A stretch of 64,000 bases of DNA from Inquilinus sp042743185 (GTDB lineage Bacteria > Pseudomonadota > Alphaproteobacteria > DSM-16000 > Inquilinaceae): contig NZ_JBHYMS010000003.1 in NCBI RefSeq assembly GCF_042743185.1, positions 62,001-126,000 of the forward strand, read 5' to 3'. Below the pieces are notes generated by a model. The model saw only the letters and a program-made list of their open reading frames with translations, had not been told where the DNA came from and ran no database searches. The translations under genes and the position numbers were made by a program. How positions within the stretch are numbered: the stretch's first letter is position 1; the number at the start of each line of letters is the position of its first letter. Below, piece after piece: positions 53,086-64,000 of this stretch.

Positions 53086-53154
53086 CGCAGAGATCGCCGT
53101 TCCCACGGCCGGGAAAATCGCCATGATGGTCGCGGCGCAGGAACGGATTCGCTC

Positions 53155-53808
53155 ATGTCCTCATTCGACCCGACCTCGATCTGGGCGCTCGCCGCCGCGG
53201 CGGTGCTCGGCTACCTGCTCGGCTCGATCCCGTTCGGCCTGGTGCTGACCCGCGCGGCGGGGCTGGGCGACATCCGCGCCATCGGCTCCGGCAACATCGG
53301 CGCCACCAACGTGCTGCGCACCGGCCACAAGGGCCTGGCCCTGGCGACGCTGCTGCTGGACGGCGGCAAGGGCGCCGTCGCCGTGCTGGTCGCCGGCCTG
53401 TTCGACCCGCTGCTGGCGGTGCTGGCCGGCGGCGGCGCCATGCTGGGCCACAACTACCCGGTCTGGCTCGGTTTCAAGGGCGGCAAGGGCGTGGCCACGG
53501 CGCTGGGCACGCTGCTGGCGATCGCCTGGCCGGTCGGCGTGCTGTGCTGCCTGATCTGGCTCGTGACGGCCGTCCTGTTCCGCTACTCCTCGCTGGCATC
53601 GCTGACCGCGGTCGCCGCGGCGCCGGTGCTGGCCTTGGCCCTGTCCGGCGTGACCATCTTCGGTGCGGTCTGGACCGACCTGCCCCGCGCGGCCCTGGCC
53701 CTGTTCATCGCCGTGCTGGTGTTCATCCGTCATGACGGCAACATCCGCCGGCTGCTGCGGGGCGAGGAGCCGAAGATCGGCCAGAAGAAAACACCGGCAA
53801 CGGGTTGA
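53155..53808 (+). CDS. plsY: Glycerol-3-phosphate acyltransferase PlsY
   Basis: Membrane enzyme, 217 residues, acylating glycerol-3-phosphate with acyl-phosphate, first step of phospholipid synthesis. Three conserved cytoplasmic motifs are visible: GSGNIGATNVLR (motif 1), the glycine loop GHNYPVWLGFKGGKGVATALG (motif 2) and IFVLVFIRHDGNIRRLLRGEEPKI (motif 3). Five to six membrane helices. No plsX nearby. Confidence 0.95.
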   Translation: MSSFDPTSIWALAAAAVLGYLLGSIPFGLVLTRAAGLGDIRAIGSGNIGATNVLRTGHKGLALATLLLDGGKGAVAVLVAGLFDPLLAVLAGGGAMLGHNYPVWLGFKGGKGVATALGTLLAIAWPVGVLCCLIWLVTAVLFRYSSLASLTAVAAAPVLALALSGVTIFGAVWTDLPRAALALFIAVLVFIRHDGNIRRLLRGEEPKIGQKKTPATG

Positions 53809-53961
53809 GCTTCAGCGTTACACGCCATCCAGTCCGATGAATTTAAGCATCATTCATCGACAATCCGATATTTCTATTTCATTACGATCTGCATGATTGA
53901 TTAATTCCTGCTTTTTGCCTTGTATGGCCTTGCGCAAGATTGGCGACATCAAGGACGGACC

Positions 53962-55377
53962 ATGCGGCGCATTCCGGAGCCTTTCCGAATCAAGATGGTC
54001 GAGCCGATCCGGGCGATCACGGCCGACGCGCGGCAGGCCGCCCTCGAAGCGGCGGGCAACAACCCCTTCCTGCTGAAGGGCGAGGACGTCTACATCGACC
54101 TCCTGACCGATTCCGGGACCGGGGCGATGAGCGACCGGCAATGGGCCGGGCTGGTCACCGGCGACGAATCGTATGCCGGCAGCCGCAGCTTCTATCTCCT
54201 GCAGGAGACCGTCCGGGACCTGTTCGGCTATCCGCTCTTCGTGCCGACCCATCAGGGCCGGGGCGCCGAGCACATCCTGTTCCCTTGCCTGGTGCAGCGG
54301 ATGCGGGGTGGGGACCGGCAGCCCGTCTTCATCTCGAACTACCACTTCGACACAACGGCCGCGCATGTCGAGCTGAGTGGCGCGCGGGCCGTCAACGTCG
54401 TCACGGAAAAGGCCTTCGACACCGCCTCCGACTACGGCTGGAAGGGTGACTTCGACCTAGACCGGCTCGAAACCGCCATCGCCGAGCACGGCCCGGCCAA
54501 CATCGCCGCCATCATCGTCACGGTCACCTGCAACAGCACCGGCGGCCAGCCCGTCTCGATGGCGAACATGCGCGCCGTCCATGCGATCGCCCGGCGCCAC
54601 GGCATCCCGGTGGTGATCGATGCGGCCCGCTTCGCCGAGAACGCCTGGTTCATCCAGCAGCGCGAACCGGGCTATGCCGAGACGGGCATCGCCGACATCG
54701 TCCGCGAGATGTTCCGGTACGGCGACGCGATGACGATGTCCGCCAAGAAGGACGGGCTGGTGAACATCGGCGGCCTCTGCTGCATCCGGGACGACGAAGC
54801 GCTGTTCGACGCCGTGCGCATCCGCTGCGTGCCGTTCGAGGGCTTCGTCACCTATGGCGGCCTCGCCGGGCGCGACATGGAGGCGCTGGCGATCGGGCTG
54901 CGCGAGGGCATCGACGAGACCTTCCTGTCCTACCGTATGGCCCAGGTCGCCTATCTCGGCGAGCGCCTCCGGCGCGGCGGCATCCCGATCCAGACACCGG
55001 TCGGCGGCCACGCCGTCTTCATCGACGCGAAGAAGCTGGCACCGCACATCCCGCCGTCGCAGTTTCCGGCGCAGGCGGTGACGAATGCGCTGTATCTCGA
55101 AGGGGGAATCCGCGCCGTCGAGATCGGCTCGCTGCTGCTCGGCCGGGATCCCGCGACGGGGCACCAGAAGCCGTCGCCGCTGGAGCTGGTCCGGCTGGCC
55201 ATTCCGCGCCGCGTCTATACCAACGACCATATGGACTATATCGCCGATTGCCTGATCGCCGTGGCGGGCCGCGTCCGTCAGCTCCGCGGGCTGGAATTCG
55301 CCTACGAACCGCCCATGCTGCGGCATTTCCTGGCGCGGCTGCGGGTGGCGGCCGATCCTGAGGTGGCGGCCGCCTGA
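53962..55377 (+). CDS. tnaA: Tryptophanase (beta-eliminating lyase)
   Basis: PLP enzyme of 471 residues that splits tryptophan into indole, pyruvate and ammonia. Family features: DVYIDLLTDSGTGAMSD, VPTHQGRGAEHILFP, PLP-lysine in TMSAKKDGLVNIGG (K263), PRRVYTNDHMDYI. Tryptophanase is preferred over tyrosine phenol-lyase because it has ARFAENAWFIQQRE, GIRAVEIGSLLLGRDPATG and the LRHF near the C-terminus; TPL has F in that H position and a different Arg context. ATG at 53962 has AAGGAC upstream. No Trp permease TnaB or Trp-coding leader is present, so regulation differs from E. coli. Confidence 0.87.
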   Translation: MRRIPEPFRIKMVEPIRAITADARQAALEAAGNNPFLLKGEDVYIDLLTDSGTGAMSDRQWAGLVTGDESYAGSRSFYLLQETVRDLFGYPLFVPTHQGRGAEHILFPCLVQRMRGGDRQPVFISNYHFDTTAAHVELSGARAVNVVTEKAFDTASDYGWKGDFDLDRLETAIAEHGPANIAAIIVTVTCNSTGGQPVSMANMRAVHAIARRHGIPVVIDAARFAENAWFIQQREPGYAETGIADIVREMFRYGDAMTMSAKKDGLVNIGGLCCIRDDEALFDAVRIRCVPFEGFVTYGGLAGRDMEALAIGLREGIDETFLSYRMAQVAYLGERLRRGGIPIQTPVGGHAVFIDAKKLAPHIPPSQFPAQAVTNALYLEGGIRAVEIGSLLLGRDPATGHQKPSPLELVRLAIPRRVYTNDHMDYIADCLIAVAGRVRQLRGLEFAYEPPMLRHFLARLRVAADPEVAAA

Positions 55378-55437
55378 CGCTGAGCTTCCGCGAGATCCCG
55401 ATTGACCCGACCGCCACCCTGCCGCGAAGCTGACCGG

Positions 55438-56577
55438 ATGACGACGCCCCGGCGCCCCTTGAGCGAAGCCGAACGGTTGGACTGGCTTCGCCTGGCCCGG
55501 GCCGACGCCGTCGGGCCCATCACCTTCCATCACCTGATCGCCCGCTACGGTTCCGCCGGCGCCGCGATCGAGGCGCTGCCGGAACTGTCGCGGCGCGGCG
55601 GCCGGCGGATCGAGCTGAAGCCGCCCTCCCCCGCCGAGGCCCGGCGCGAGCTGGAGTCGCTGGCGCGGATCGGCGGCCGCATCGTCGCCGCCTGCGAGCC
55701 GGACTACCCCGAAGCCCTGGCGGCGATCGAGGACGCACCGCCGGTGCTGTCGCTGCTGGGCCGCGGCGACCTGCCGGCGCGGCCGATGGTCGGCATGGTC
55801 GGGGCCCGCAACGCCTCGCTGAACGGCCGCCGTTTCGCCCACGACATGGCGCGGCAGCTGGGCGAGGCCGGCTTCACCGTGGTCTCCGGCTTCGCCCGCG
55901 GCATCGACACCGCGGCGCATCAGGGCGCCCTCGCCACCGGCACGCTGGCGGTGCTGGCCGGCGGGCTGGACATCGTCTACCCGCCGGAGAATGCCGGGCT
56001 GTACGATCGCCTCGCCGAATCCGGGCTCGTGGTGGCGGAATGCGCCCTCGGCACCCAGCCGACAGCGCGCCATTTCCCGCGCCGCAACCGGCTGATCTCC
56101 GGCCTCTCGCTCGGCGTGGTGGTGATCGAGGCGGCGCTGCGCTCCGGCTCGCTGATCACCGCGCGCATGGCCGCCGAGCAGGGGCGGCAGGTGCTGGCGG
56201 TGCCGGGATCGCCGCTCGACCCCCGCGCCCAAGGCTGCAACCGGCTGATCCGCGGCGGCGCCACCCTGGTCGAATCGGCCGAGCATGTGCTGGAGGCGCT
56301 GGCGCCGCAGATCTCCGCCCCGCTGCTGCGGGAGGTGTCGCCCCCGGCGTCCCGCCCCCACCCCGCAACCCTCCCGGAGGGCGGCGACGGGGCCGAGACC
56401 GACCGGACCCGGGCGACGGCCCAGGTGCTGGAACGGCTGTCGCCGACGCCGACGGCGGTTGACGAACTGTTGCGCGATTGCCAATTGTCTCCGCCGGTGG
56501 TGCTGACCGTGCTGCTGGAGCTCGAACTCGCCGGCCGGATCGAGCGCCAGCCCGGCAACCGGATCAGCCTGCTCTGA
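55438..56577 (+). CDS. dprA: DNA-processing protein DprA/Smf
   Basis: 379 residues; loads RecA on incoming single-stranded DNA during transformation. Order: N-terminal SAM-like helices (LDWLRLARADAVGPITFHHLIARYG), Rossmann fold with MVGARNASLNGRRFAHDMARQLGEAGFTVVSGFARGIDTAAHQGAL, ARHFPRRNRLISGLSLGVVVIEA, QGRQVLAVPGSPLDPRAQGCNRLIRGGATLV, then a proline-rich linker and a C-terminal winged helix (VLERLSPTPTAVDELLRDCQLSPPVVLTVLLELEL). ATG 55438 chosen over an in-frame ATG at 55402. Precedes topA, the usual alphaproteobacterial order. Confidence 0.95.
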   Translation: MTTPRRPLSEAERLDWLRLARADAVGPITFHHLIARYGSAGAAIEALPELSRRGGRRIELKPPSPAEARRELESLARIGGRIVAACEPDYPEALAAIEDAPPVLSLLGRGDLPARPMVGMVGARNASLNGRRFAHDMARQLGEAGFTVVSGFARGIDTAAHQGALATGTLAVLAGGLDIVYPPENAGLYDRLAESGLVVAECALGTQPTARHFPRRNRLISGLSLGVVVIEAALRSGSLITARMAAEQGRQVLAVPGSPLDPRAQGCNRLIRGGATLVESAEHVLEALAPQISAPLLREVSPPASRPHPATLPEGGDGAETDRTRATAQVLERLSPTPTAVDELLRDCQLSPPVVLTVLLELELAGRIERQPGNRISLL

Positions 56578-56652
56578 CTCGCCGCCGTTGGTGAGCCTCT
56601 ATTCCTGGTGCCGCCCCCTGGCGACGCCGCTGTTTTGATTGAGTGTGGCGCT

Positions 56653-59285
<2,633 letters not shown>

Positions 59286-59289
<4 letters not shown>

Positions 59290-61643
59290 ACGAACCGCCC
59301 AACCGCAAGCCCCCGGTCCGGAGGCCGATCAAGCGGAAGAAGGTCGTCAAGACCGTCGTTCCGGCCAAGACGCCGCTCGGCAAGGGCAAGAAGGCGGCCA
59401 AGCCGTTCCCGACGCGCGAGCAGATCGCCGAGTTCCTGAAGTCGCGCGACGACACGGTCGGCAAGCGCGAGATCGCCCGGGCCTTCCACATCACCGGCGA
59501 CGACCGGGTGCGGCTGAAGCAGCTGCTGCAGGAGATGGCCGAGGACGGCCAGCTGGAGAAGCGCCGCGGCCGCCGCATGCGGGCGCCGGGCGCGGTTCTG
59601 CCGAACGTCGCCGTGCTGCGTATCGTCGCCATCGATGCCGACGGCGAGGCCCTGGCCCAGCCGGTGCGCTGGGAGGAAGAGGAGCCGCCCCCGCGCATCG
59701 TTATGGCCGCCGAGGGCCGCGGCCAGGGCGCGCTGGCGGTCGGCGACCGGGTGCTGGCGCGGCTGCAGCAGGACGAGGACGGCGGCTGGACCGGCCGCAC
59801 CATGCGCCGGCTGGAGACCCAGGCCGACGTGCGCGTCGTCGGCGTGTTCCGCCGCGGCCGCGACGGCCAGGCCCGCATCGTGCCGGCCGACAAGCGCGCC
59901 CGCGACACCTGGCCGGTGCGCGAGGGCGACACCGGCGGCGCCAGGGACGGCGACCTGGTGGAGGCGCTGGTCGAGGCGTCCGACCGCCTGGGGCCGCGCC
60001 GCACCGTGGTCACCGCCCGCTACGGCGACGCCGAGGATCCGCGGTCGATCAGCCTGATCGCCATTCATACCGCCGGCATCCCGACCGAGTTCCGGCCCAA
60101 GGCCCTGGCCCAGGCGGAGGCCGCCGAACCGGCCGCGCTGGGCAGCCGGGTCGACCTGCGCCAGGTGCCGCTGGTCACCATCGACGGCGCCGACGCGCGC
60201 GACTTCGACGACGCGGTCTGGGCCGAGCCCGACCCCGACCACCCGGGCGGCTGGCACCTGATCGTCGCCATCGCCGACGTCGCCCATTACGTGCCGCCGG
60301 GGTCGCCGCTCGACCGCGACGCCTTCGAGCGCGGCAATTCCTGCTACTTCCCCGACCGCGTCGTGCCGATGCTGCCGGAGACGCTGTCGAACGGGCTGTG
60401 CTCGCTGCGGCCGGACGAGGACCGCGCCTGCCTGGCCGCCGACCTGTGGATCGATGCGCAGGGCCGCCTCAAGCGCCACCGCTTCCGCCGCGGGCTGATG
60501 CGCTCATCCGCCCGGCTGACCTATGAGCAGGTCCAGGCCGCCCGCAACGGCCAGCCGGACGAGACCACCGGCCCGCTCTTGGAGCCGGTGATCGCCCCGC
60601 TGTACGGCGCCTACGAAGCCCTGCTGGCGGCGCGGGAGAAGCGCGGCACGCTGGAGCTGGACCTGCCGGAGCGCAAGGTCCAGCTGGGCGAGGACGGCCG
60701 CGTCGCCTCGATCGGCGTCCGGCCGCGGCTCGACAGCCACAAGCTGATCGAGGAGTTCATGATCGCCGCCAATGTCGCGGCGGCCGAGACGCTGAGCGAC
60801 AGGAGCCTGCCGGCGCTGTACCGGGTGCACGACCAGCCCGACCGCGCCCGGGTCGAGTCGCTGAAGGAGTTCCTGGCCCCGCTCGGCTACACCCTGTCGC
60901 TCGGCCAGGTGATGCGGCCGCGGGTGTTCGGCCAGATCCTGGAGCGGGCCCAGGGCCGGCCGGAAGAGCCGATGGTCAACGAGATGGTGCTGCGGGCCCA
61001 GGCCCAGGCGGTGTACAGCCCGGACAATCTCGGCCATTTCGGCCTGGCCCTGCCGCGCTACGCCCATTTCACCTCGCCGATCCGGCGCTACGCCGACCTG
61101 ACCGTGCATCGCGGGCTGATCCGGCTGCTCGGCCTCGGCAAGGACGGCGCCACCGAGGAGGAGCTGTCGCGGCTGGAGGAGATCGGCACCCACATCTCGG
61201 TCACCGAGCGCCGCGCCGCCCAGGCCGAGCGGGACGCGGTCGACCGCTACCTGGCCAGCTGGCTGTCCGACCGGATCGGCGCCATCCTGCCCGGCCGGAT
61301 CGGCGGCGTCGCCAAGTTCGGCCTGTTCGTGAAGCTGGACGAATCGGGCGCCGACGGGCTGGTGCCGATCTCGACCCTGCCCGACGACTATTACGACCAT
61401 GACGAGGCGGCGCACGCCCTGGTCGGCCGGCGCTGGAACCGCGTGTTCCGGCTGGGCGCCCGGGTGCGGGTGCGGGTCACCGAGGCCGATCCGCTGACCG
61501 GCAGCACCGTCTTCGCCCTGGTCGATGCCGGCCACGGCGCCGATGTCGAGGGCCTGCCCCCCCTCGCCGAACCGGGCCGCCGCGGCCGCCCCCGGCCCGG
61601 CTCCAGGCCAGGGTTCGGGCCGCGTCGCGGCCCCCGGCGCTGA
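59286..61643 (+). CDS. rnr: Ribonuclease R
   Basis: 3'-5' exoribonuclease, 785 residues, starting with GTG at 59286 that overlaps the topA stop; the in-frame ORF before it is a topA shadow. Lysine-rich N-terminal helix region, then cold-shock domains, the RNB catalytic domain (TIDGADARDFDDAVW with metal-binding Asp; AHFTSPIRRYADLTVHRGLIRL), and a C-terminal S1 domain (GRIGGVAKFGLFVKLDESGADGLVPISTL), ending in a basic GRRGRPRPGSRPG tail. Digests structured RNA and is often cold induced. topA-rnr coupling is common in this class. Confidence 0.96.
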
Positions 61644-61735
61644 ACGCAGCCCTGCTGCGCTGCAATAACGCCTTTTTCCTGTCAAGTACCTGGCCTAGAG
61701 TGCAGCGTGAAAAAGTTGGGGCGGAGTTCCATTAA

Positions 61736-63316
61736 GTGTTTCGTCAGAAGCGGTTGGCGGCGGTTGTTGCGGCGCTGCTGGTGCTTTCGGGCTGTCTCTC
61801 CTCCGCCCCGGATTCCCCGGCGCCCCAGGCCGAAGCGCAGGCCCGCGAGGGCGGGCATTTCGCCGATCCGTCGGTGTTCACCGTCGGCTTCGACCGCATC
61901 CAGGAAGTCTATCTGGTCAAGGAAGACTTCGGAAAGCTGGCCCTGGACGGGCTGAACGGCCTGTCCAAGCTCGACGACGGGCTCAGCGCCCGCCGCGACG
62001 GCGGCCGGGTGCAGTTGATCCGCGCCGGCCACGTGGTCGGCGATTTCGACTCGCCGGCGCCCGACGCCTCCTACGACTGGGGCACGCTGGTGGCCTCGAC
62101 GCTCGATGCCGCCTCGCTGGCCTCGCCGAAGATCGCCACCGCCGGCAGCGAGGCCGCCTACCAGGCGGTCTATGAGGCGCTGCTGTCCGACCTCGACCCC
62201 TATTCCCGCTACGTCAACCCGGACCGCGCCCGCGACGACCGCGCCCAGCGCGACGGCTACACCGGCGTCGGCATCGCGCTGAGCCAGGACGACAAGGGCC
62301 GGCCGGTGATCGGCGACGTGTTCCCGGACACGCCGGCCGCCCGCGCCAACCTGCTGAAGGGCTCGCTGATCGTCGCGGTCGACGGCGTGTCGGTGGAGGA
62401 CGCCAAGGTCGACGAGATCGCCGACCTGATGCGCGGCCCGGTCGACACCAAGGTCGGCCTGACCGTGCGCGAGCCCAAGGGCACCAGCCGCACCGTCACC
62501 ATGACCCGCGAGAAGGTGATCGAGAACATGGTGCGCAGCGAGGTGCGCAACAACGTCGTCATCGTCAAGCTGCTCCGATACAACACCACCGCCGCCTCCG
62601 CCGTGCGCAATTCCGTGACCGGCCTGCTGCGCGGCCTGAACGGCCGGGCCCGCGGCATCGTCCTCGACCTGCGCGGCAACCCGGGCGGCCTGCTCGACCA
62701 GTCGGTGGCGCTGGCCGACATGTTCATGGACCACGGCCAGATCGTCTCGACCCGCGGCCGCAACCCGGACAGCGACCAGAGCTTCTCCGCACGCAACGGC
62801 GATATTTCGAGCCATCTGCCGCTCGCCGTCCTGGTGGACGGCCACTCCGCCTCGGCGGCCGAGGTCACCGCCGCGGCGCTGCAGGATGCCGACCGGGCGA
62901 TCCTGATCGGCTCGACCTCCTTCGGCAAGGGCAGCGTCCAGACCGTGACCCGGCTGCCGAATGACGGCGAGCTGTTCCTGACCTGGAGCCGGATCTACGC
63001 GCCGTCGGGATACACCTGGCACCGCCAGGGCATCCTGCCGACCGTCTGCACCAGCGGCAACGGGACCGACGCCAGGGCGATGATCCAGGCCTTCCGCGCC
63101 GGCCAGATGCCGAGCCTGGCCGATGCGGCGGCGGAGCGCTTCCGGGCACCGGACGACGACGCGGCGCTGCGCCGCGTGCGCGCCGCCTGCCCCTGGCAGG
63201 TGCACGACGCCGATCTCGACGTCGAGGTGGCGATCGGCGTGCTGAGCGACCCGGCCCTGTATGCCCAGGCCCTGGGCTCGCAGGACCGCGGCACCGTCGC
63301 CGTCCACGCGCAGTAG
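61736..63316 (+). CDS. S41-family C-terminal processing peptidase, lipoprotein
   Basis: 526 residues. GTG start at 61736 with GGAG 12 bases upstream, followed by a lipobox VLSGC near residue 20. A PDZ domain (residues ~165-250: YTGVGIALSQDDKGRPVIGDVFPDTPAARANLLKGSLIVAVDG) precedes the catalytic core with ser-lys dyad: GHSASAAEVTAAAL and GSTSFGKGSVQT. DLRGNPGGLLDQSVALADMFM is the TSP helix. Envelope protease; the long C-terminal extension and lipid anchor suggest a periplasmic face location. Ends 19 bases before the rpmG promoter. Confidence 0.9.
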   Translation: MFRQKRLAAVVAALLVLSGCLSSAPDSPAPQAEAQAREGGHFADPSVFTVGFDRIQEVYLVKEDFGKLALDGLNGLSKLDDGLSARRDGGRVQLIRAGHVVGDFDSPAPDASYDWGTLVASTLDAASLASPKIATAGSEAAYQAVYEALLSDLDPYSRYVNPDRARDDRAQRDGYTGVGIALSQDDKGRPVIGDVFPDTPAARANLLKGSLIVAVDGVSVEDAKVDEIADLMRGPVDTKVGLTVREPKGTSRTVTMTREKVIENMVRSEVRNNVVIVKLLRYNTTAASAVRNSVTGLLRGLNGRARGIVLDLRGNPGGLLDQSVALADMFMDHGQIVSTRGRNPDSDQSFSARNGDISSHLPLAVLVDGHSASAAEVTAAALQDADRAILIGSTSFGKGSVQTVTRLPNDGELFLTWSRIYAPSGYTWHRQGILPTVCTSGNGTDARAMIQAFRAGQMPSLADAAAERFRAPDDDAALRRVRAACPWQVHDADLDVEVAIGVLSDPALYAQALGSQDRGTVAVHAQ

Positions 63317-63335
63317 CGGCCGGCCATCGCCGCAC

Positions 63336-63363
63336 TTGACTCGCGCGCCGCGGACGCTATGGT
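63336..63363 (+). promoter_or_regulatory. Sigma70-type promoter of rpmG
   Basis: TTGACT (63336-63341), 16-base spacer, TATGGT (63358-63363). Same TTGACT-16 arrangement as the rpsM promoter. It lies 57 bases before the rpmG start. Confidence 0.6.
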
Positions 63364-63419
63364 GCGCGCTTCCCGGCCCGTGATGCGGCGCCGAGCAGAG
63401 TCATATTGGGACCAGCATC

Positions 63420-63587
63420 ATGGCCAAGCCGAGCACCATCAAGATCCGCCTGAACAGCACCGCGGACACCGGTTTCTTCTACGTCACCAAGAAGAACCCG
63501 AAGACCAAGACCGAGAAGCTGACGCTGCGCAAGTACGACCCGGTCGCGCGCAAGCACGTCGAGTTCAAGGAAGGCAAGATCAAGTAA
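63420..63587 (+). CDS. rpmG: Ribosomal protein L33
   Basis: 55 residues, below the size usually listed: begins MAKPSTIKIRLNSTADTGFF, continues YVTKKNPKTKTEKLTLRKYD and ends PVARKHVEFKEGKIK, the cysteine-free alphaproteobacterial L33. ATG at 63420 follows GGGACC. Own promoter and terminator on both sides, so monocistronic. Convergent with divK. Confidence 0.96.
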   Translation: MAKPSTIKIRLNSTADTGFFYVTKKNPKTKTEKLTLRKYDPVARKHVEFKEGKIK

Positions 63588-63640
63588 GCGGCGCCGCCCG
63601 GTCGACCGACCGGGCGAAGCTTCCCTGCTTGCCAGACCAG

Positions 63641-63664
63641 GCCCCGCCGGCGGCGGGGCTTTTT
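63641..63664 (+). terminator. Rho-independent terminator of rpmG
   Basis: GCCCCGCC / GGCGGGGC with a three-base loop, followed by TTTTT (63660-63664), 53 bases after the rpmG stop. On the minus strand no T-tract follows, so it does not stop divK. Confidence 0.9.
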
Positions 63665-63677
63665 GCTTGCCTGCGTG

Positions 63678-64000
63678 TCAGTCCAAGTGCCGGCGCACCG
63701 TGGCGATGAAGCCGGCGACGCTGATCGGCTTCGAGATGTAGTCGTCGCAGCCGCCGGCGCGCACCATCGCCTCGTCGCCCTTCATCGCCAGCGCCGTCAC
63801 CGCGATCACCGGGATCGCCGCCAGCTCCTGGTCGGCCTTGAGCCACTTCGTCACCTCCAACCCCGAGATCTCGGGCAGCTGGATGTCGAGCAGGATCAGG
63901 TCCGGCCGGTGCGCCCGGGCCAGCGCCATCACCTCCGAGGCGCTGTCGGTGCCGACCGTGGCGTAGCCATTGGCCTCGAGCACGTCGACGAACAGCTTCC
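63678..64000 (-). CDS. divK: Single-domain response regulator DivK (5' end outside window)
   Basis: C-terminal ~107 residues of a CheY-like receiver that ends at 63678 without an output domain. Sequence KLFVDVLEANGYATVGTDSASEVMALARAHRPDLILLDIQLPEISGLEVTKWLKADQELAAIPVIAVTALAMKGDEAMVRAGGCDDYISKPI is close to DivK, the cell-cycle regulator of alphaproteobacteria: phosphoacceptor Asp in LLDIQLPE, Thr in AVTALAMKGDE, Lys in ISKPIS. The N-terminus with the acidic pocket lies beyond the right edge. Confidence 0.93.
   Translation of the reverse strand, partial: KLFVDVLEANGYATVGTDSASEVMALARAHRPDLILLDIQLPEISGLEVTKWLKADQELAAIPVIAVTALAMKGDEAMVRAGGCDDYISKPISVAGFIATVRRHLD

Noticed and set aside
53837..53896. 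Possible tnaC-like leader peptide (19 codons) before tnaA
   Set aside because: It contains no Trp codon and no good ribosome site, so the E. coli mechanism cannot apply.

Overview
The window is very GC-rich chromosomal DNA from an alphaproteobacterium, most likely a Rhodospirillales relative (Inquilinus/Azospirillum-like). This is inferred from the DivK-type response regulator, the alphaproteobacterial forms of S13-S11-RpoA-L17, DUF1127 proteins, GatCAB and the codon bias; no rRNA is present to settle it. I found no tRNA, rRNA, CRISPR array, prophage or insertion sequence. The two window edges cut genes: an ABC ATPase on the left and divK on the right.

Layout. 1-15330: a transport island. 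It holds a dipeptide/oligopeptide ABC system (minus strand), a divergent OsmC plus sulfonate/nitrate-type ABC operon with two tandem Tat-exported binding proteins, a flavin monooxygenase, and a polar amino acid ABC system with two paralogous binding proteins, a fused permease-ATPase and an acetyltransferase. The composition resembles organosulfur scavenging modules, and a shared ~30-bp motif lies in both divergent promoter regions. 15426-19378: HtrA protease, DUF4142 lipoprotein, and a divergent LysR/SDR pair. 19448-22012: rpsM-rpsK-rpoA-rplQ behind its own sigma70-like promoter, ending in a clear terminator. 22349-29203: HdeD-like membrane protein, AhpD-like protein, a secreted glycine-rich protein with 16-residue repeats, a ureohydrolase, a glycine-zipper lipoprotein, a Pit phosphate transporter and a CorA/ZntB-like transporter. 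29213-33722: LuxR regulator, cytochrome c plus PQQ-type sugar dehydrogenase, and a DUF4010/MgtC-like membrane protein. 33739-42139: gatB, a RidA/FAD oxidoreductase/XRE-cupin group, an FMN reductase, a methyltransferase, an acetyltransferase, gatA-gatC, and divergent ruvX.

42143-42959: a lower-GC two-gene HEPN-like module that looks acquired. 43024-46074: MocR-type regulator, two DUF1127 genes around an AraC regulator and a Cys-rich mini-protein. 46179-51740: oligopeptide binding protein, CoA transferase, small secreted proteins, a tandem duplication of a gene tail with its terminator, and dienelactone hydrolase. 51850-64000: MFS exporter, plsY, tryptophanase, dprA-topA-rnr, an S41 protease, rpmG and divK.

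Non-coding structure stands out. There is a 143-bp palindromic element in two inverted copies, each abutting a stop codon, and an ~80-bp double-hairpin repeat in two copies between convergent genes. A 123-bp tandem duplication and several palindromic operator candidates sit between divergent genes. Functional assignments rest on recognised motifs and neighbourhood; no database search was possible.
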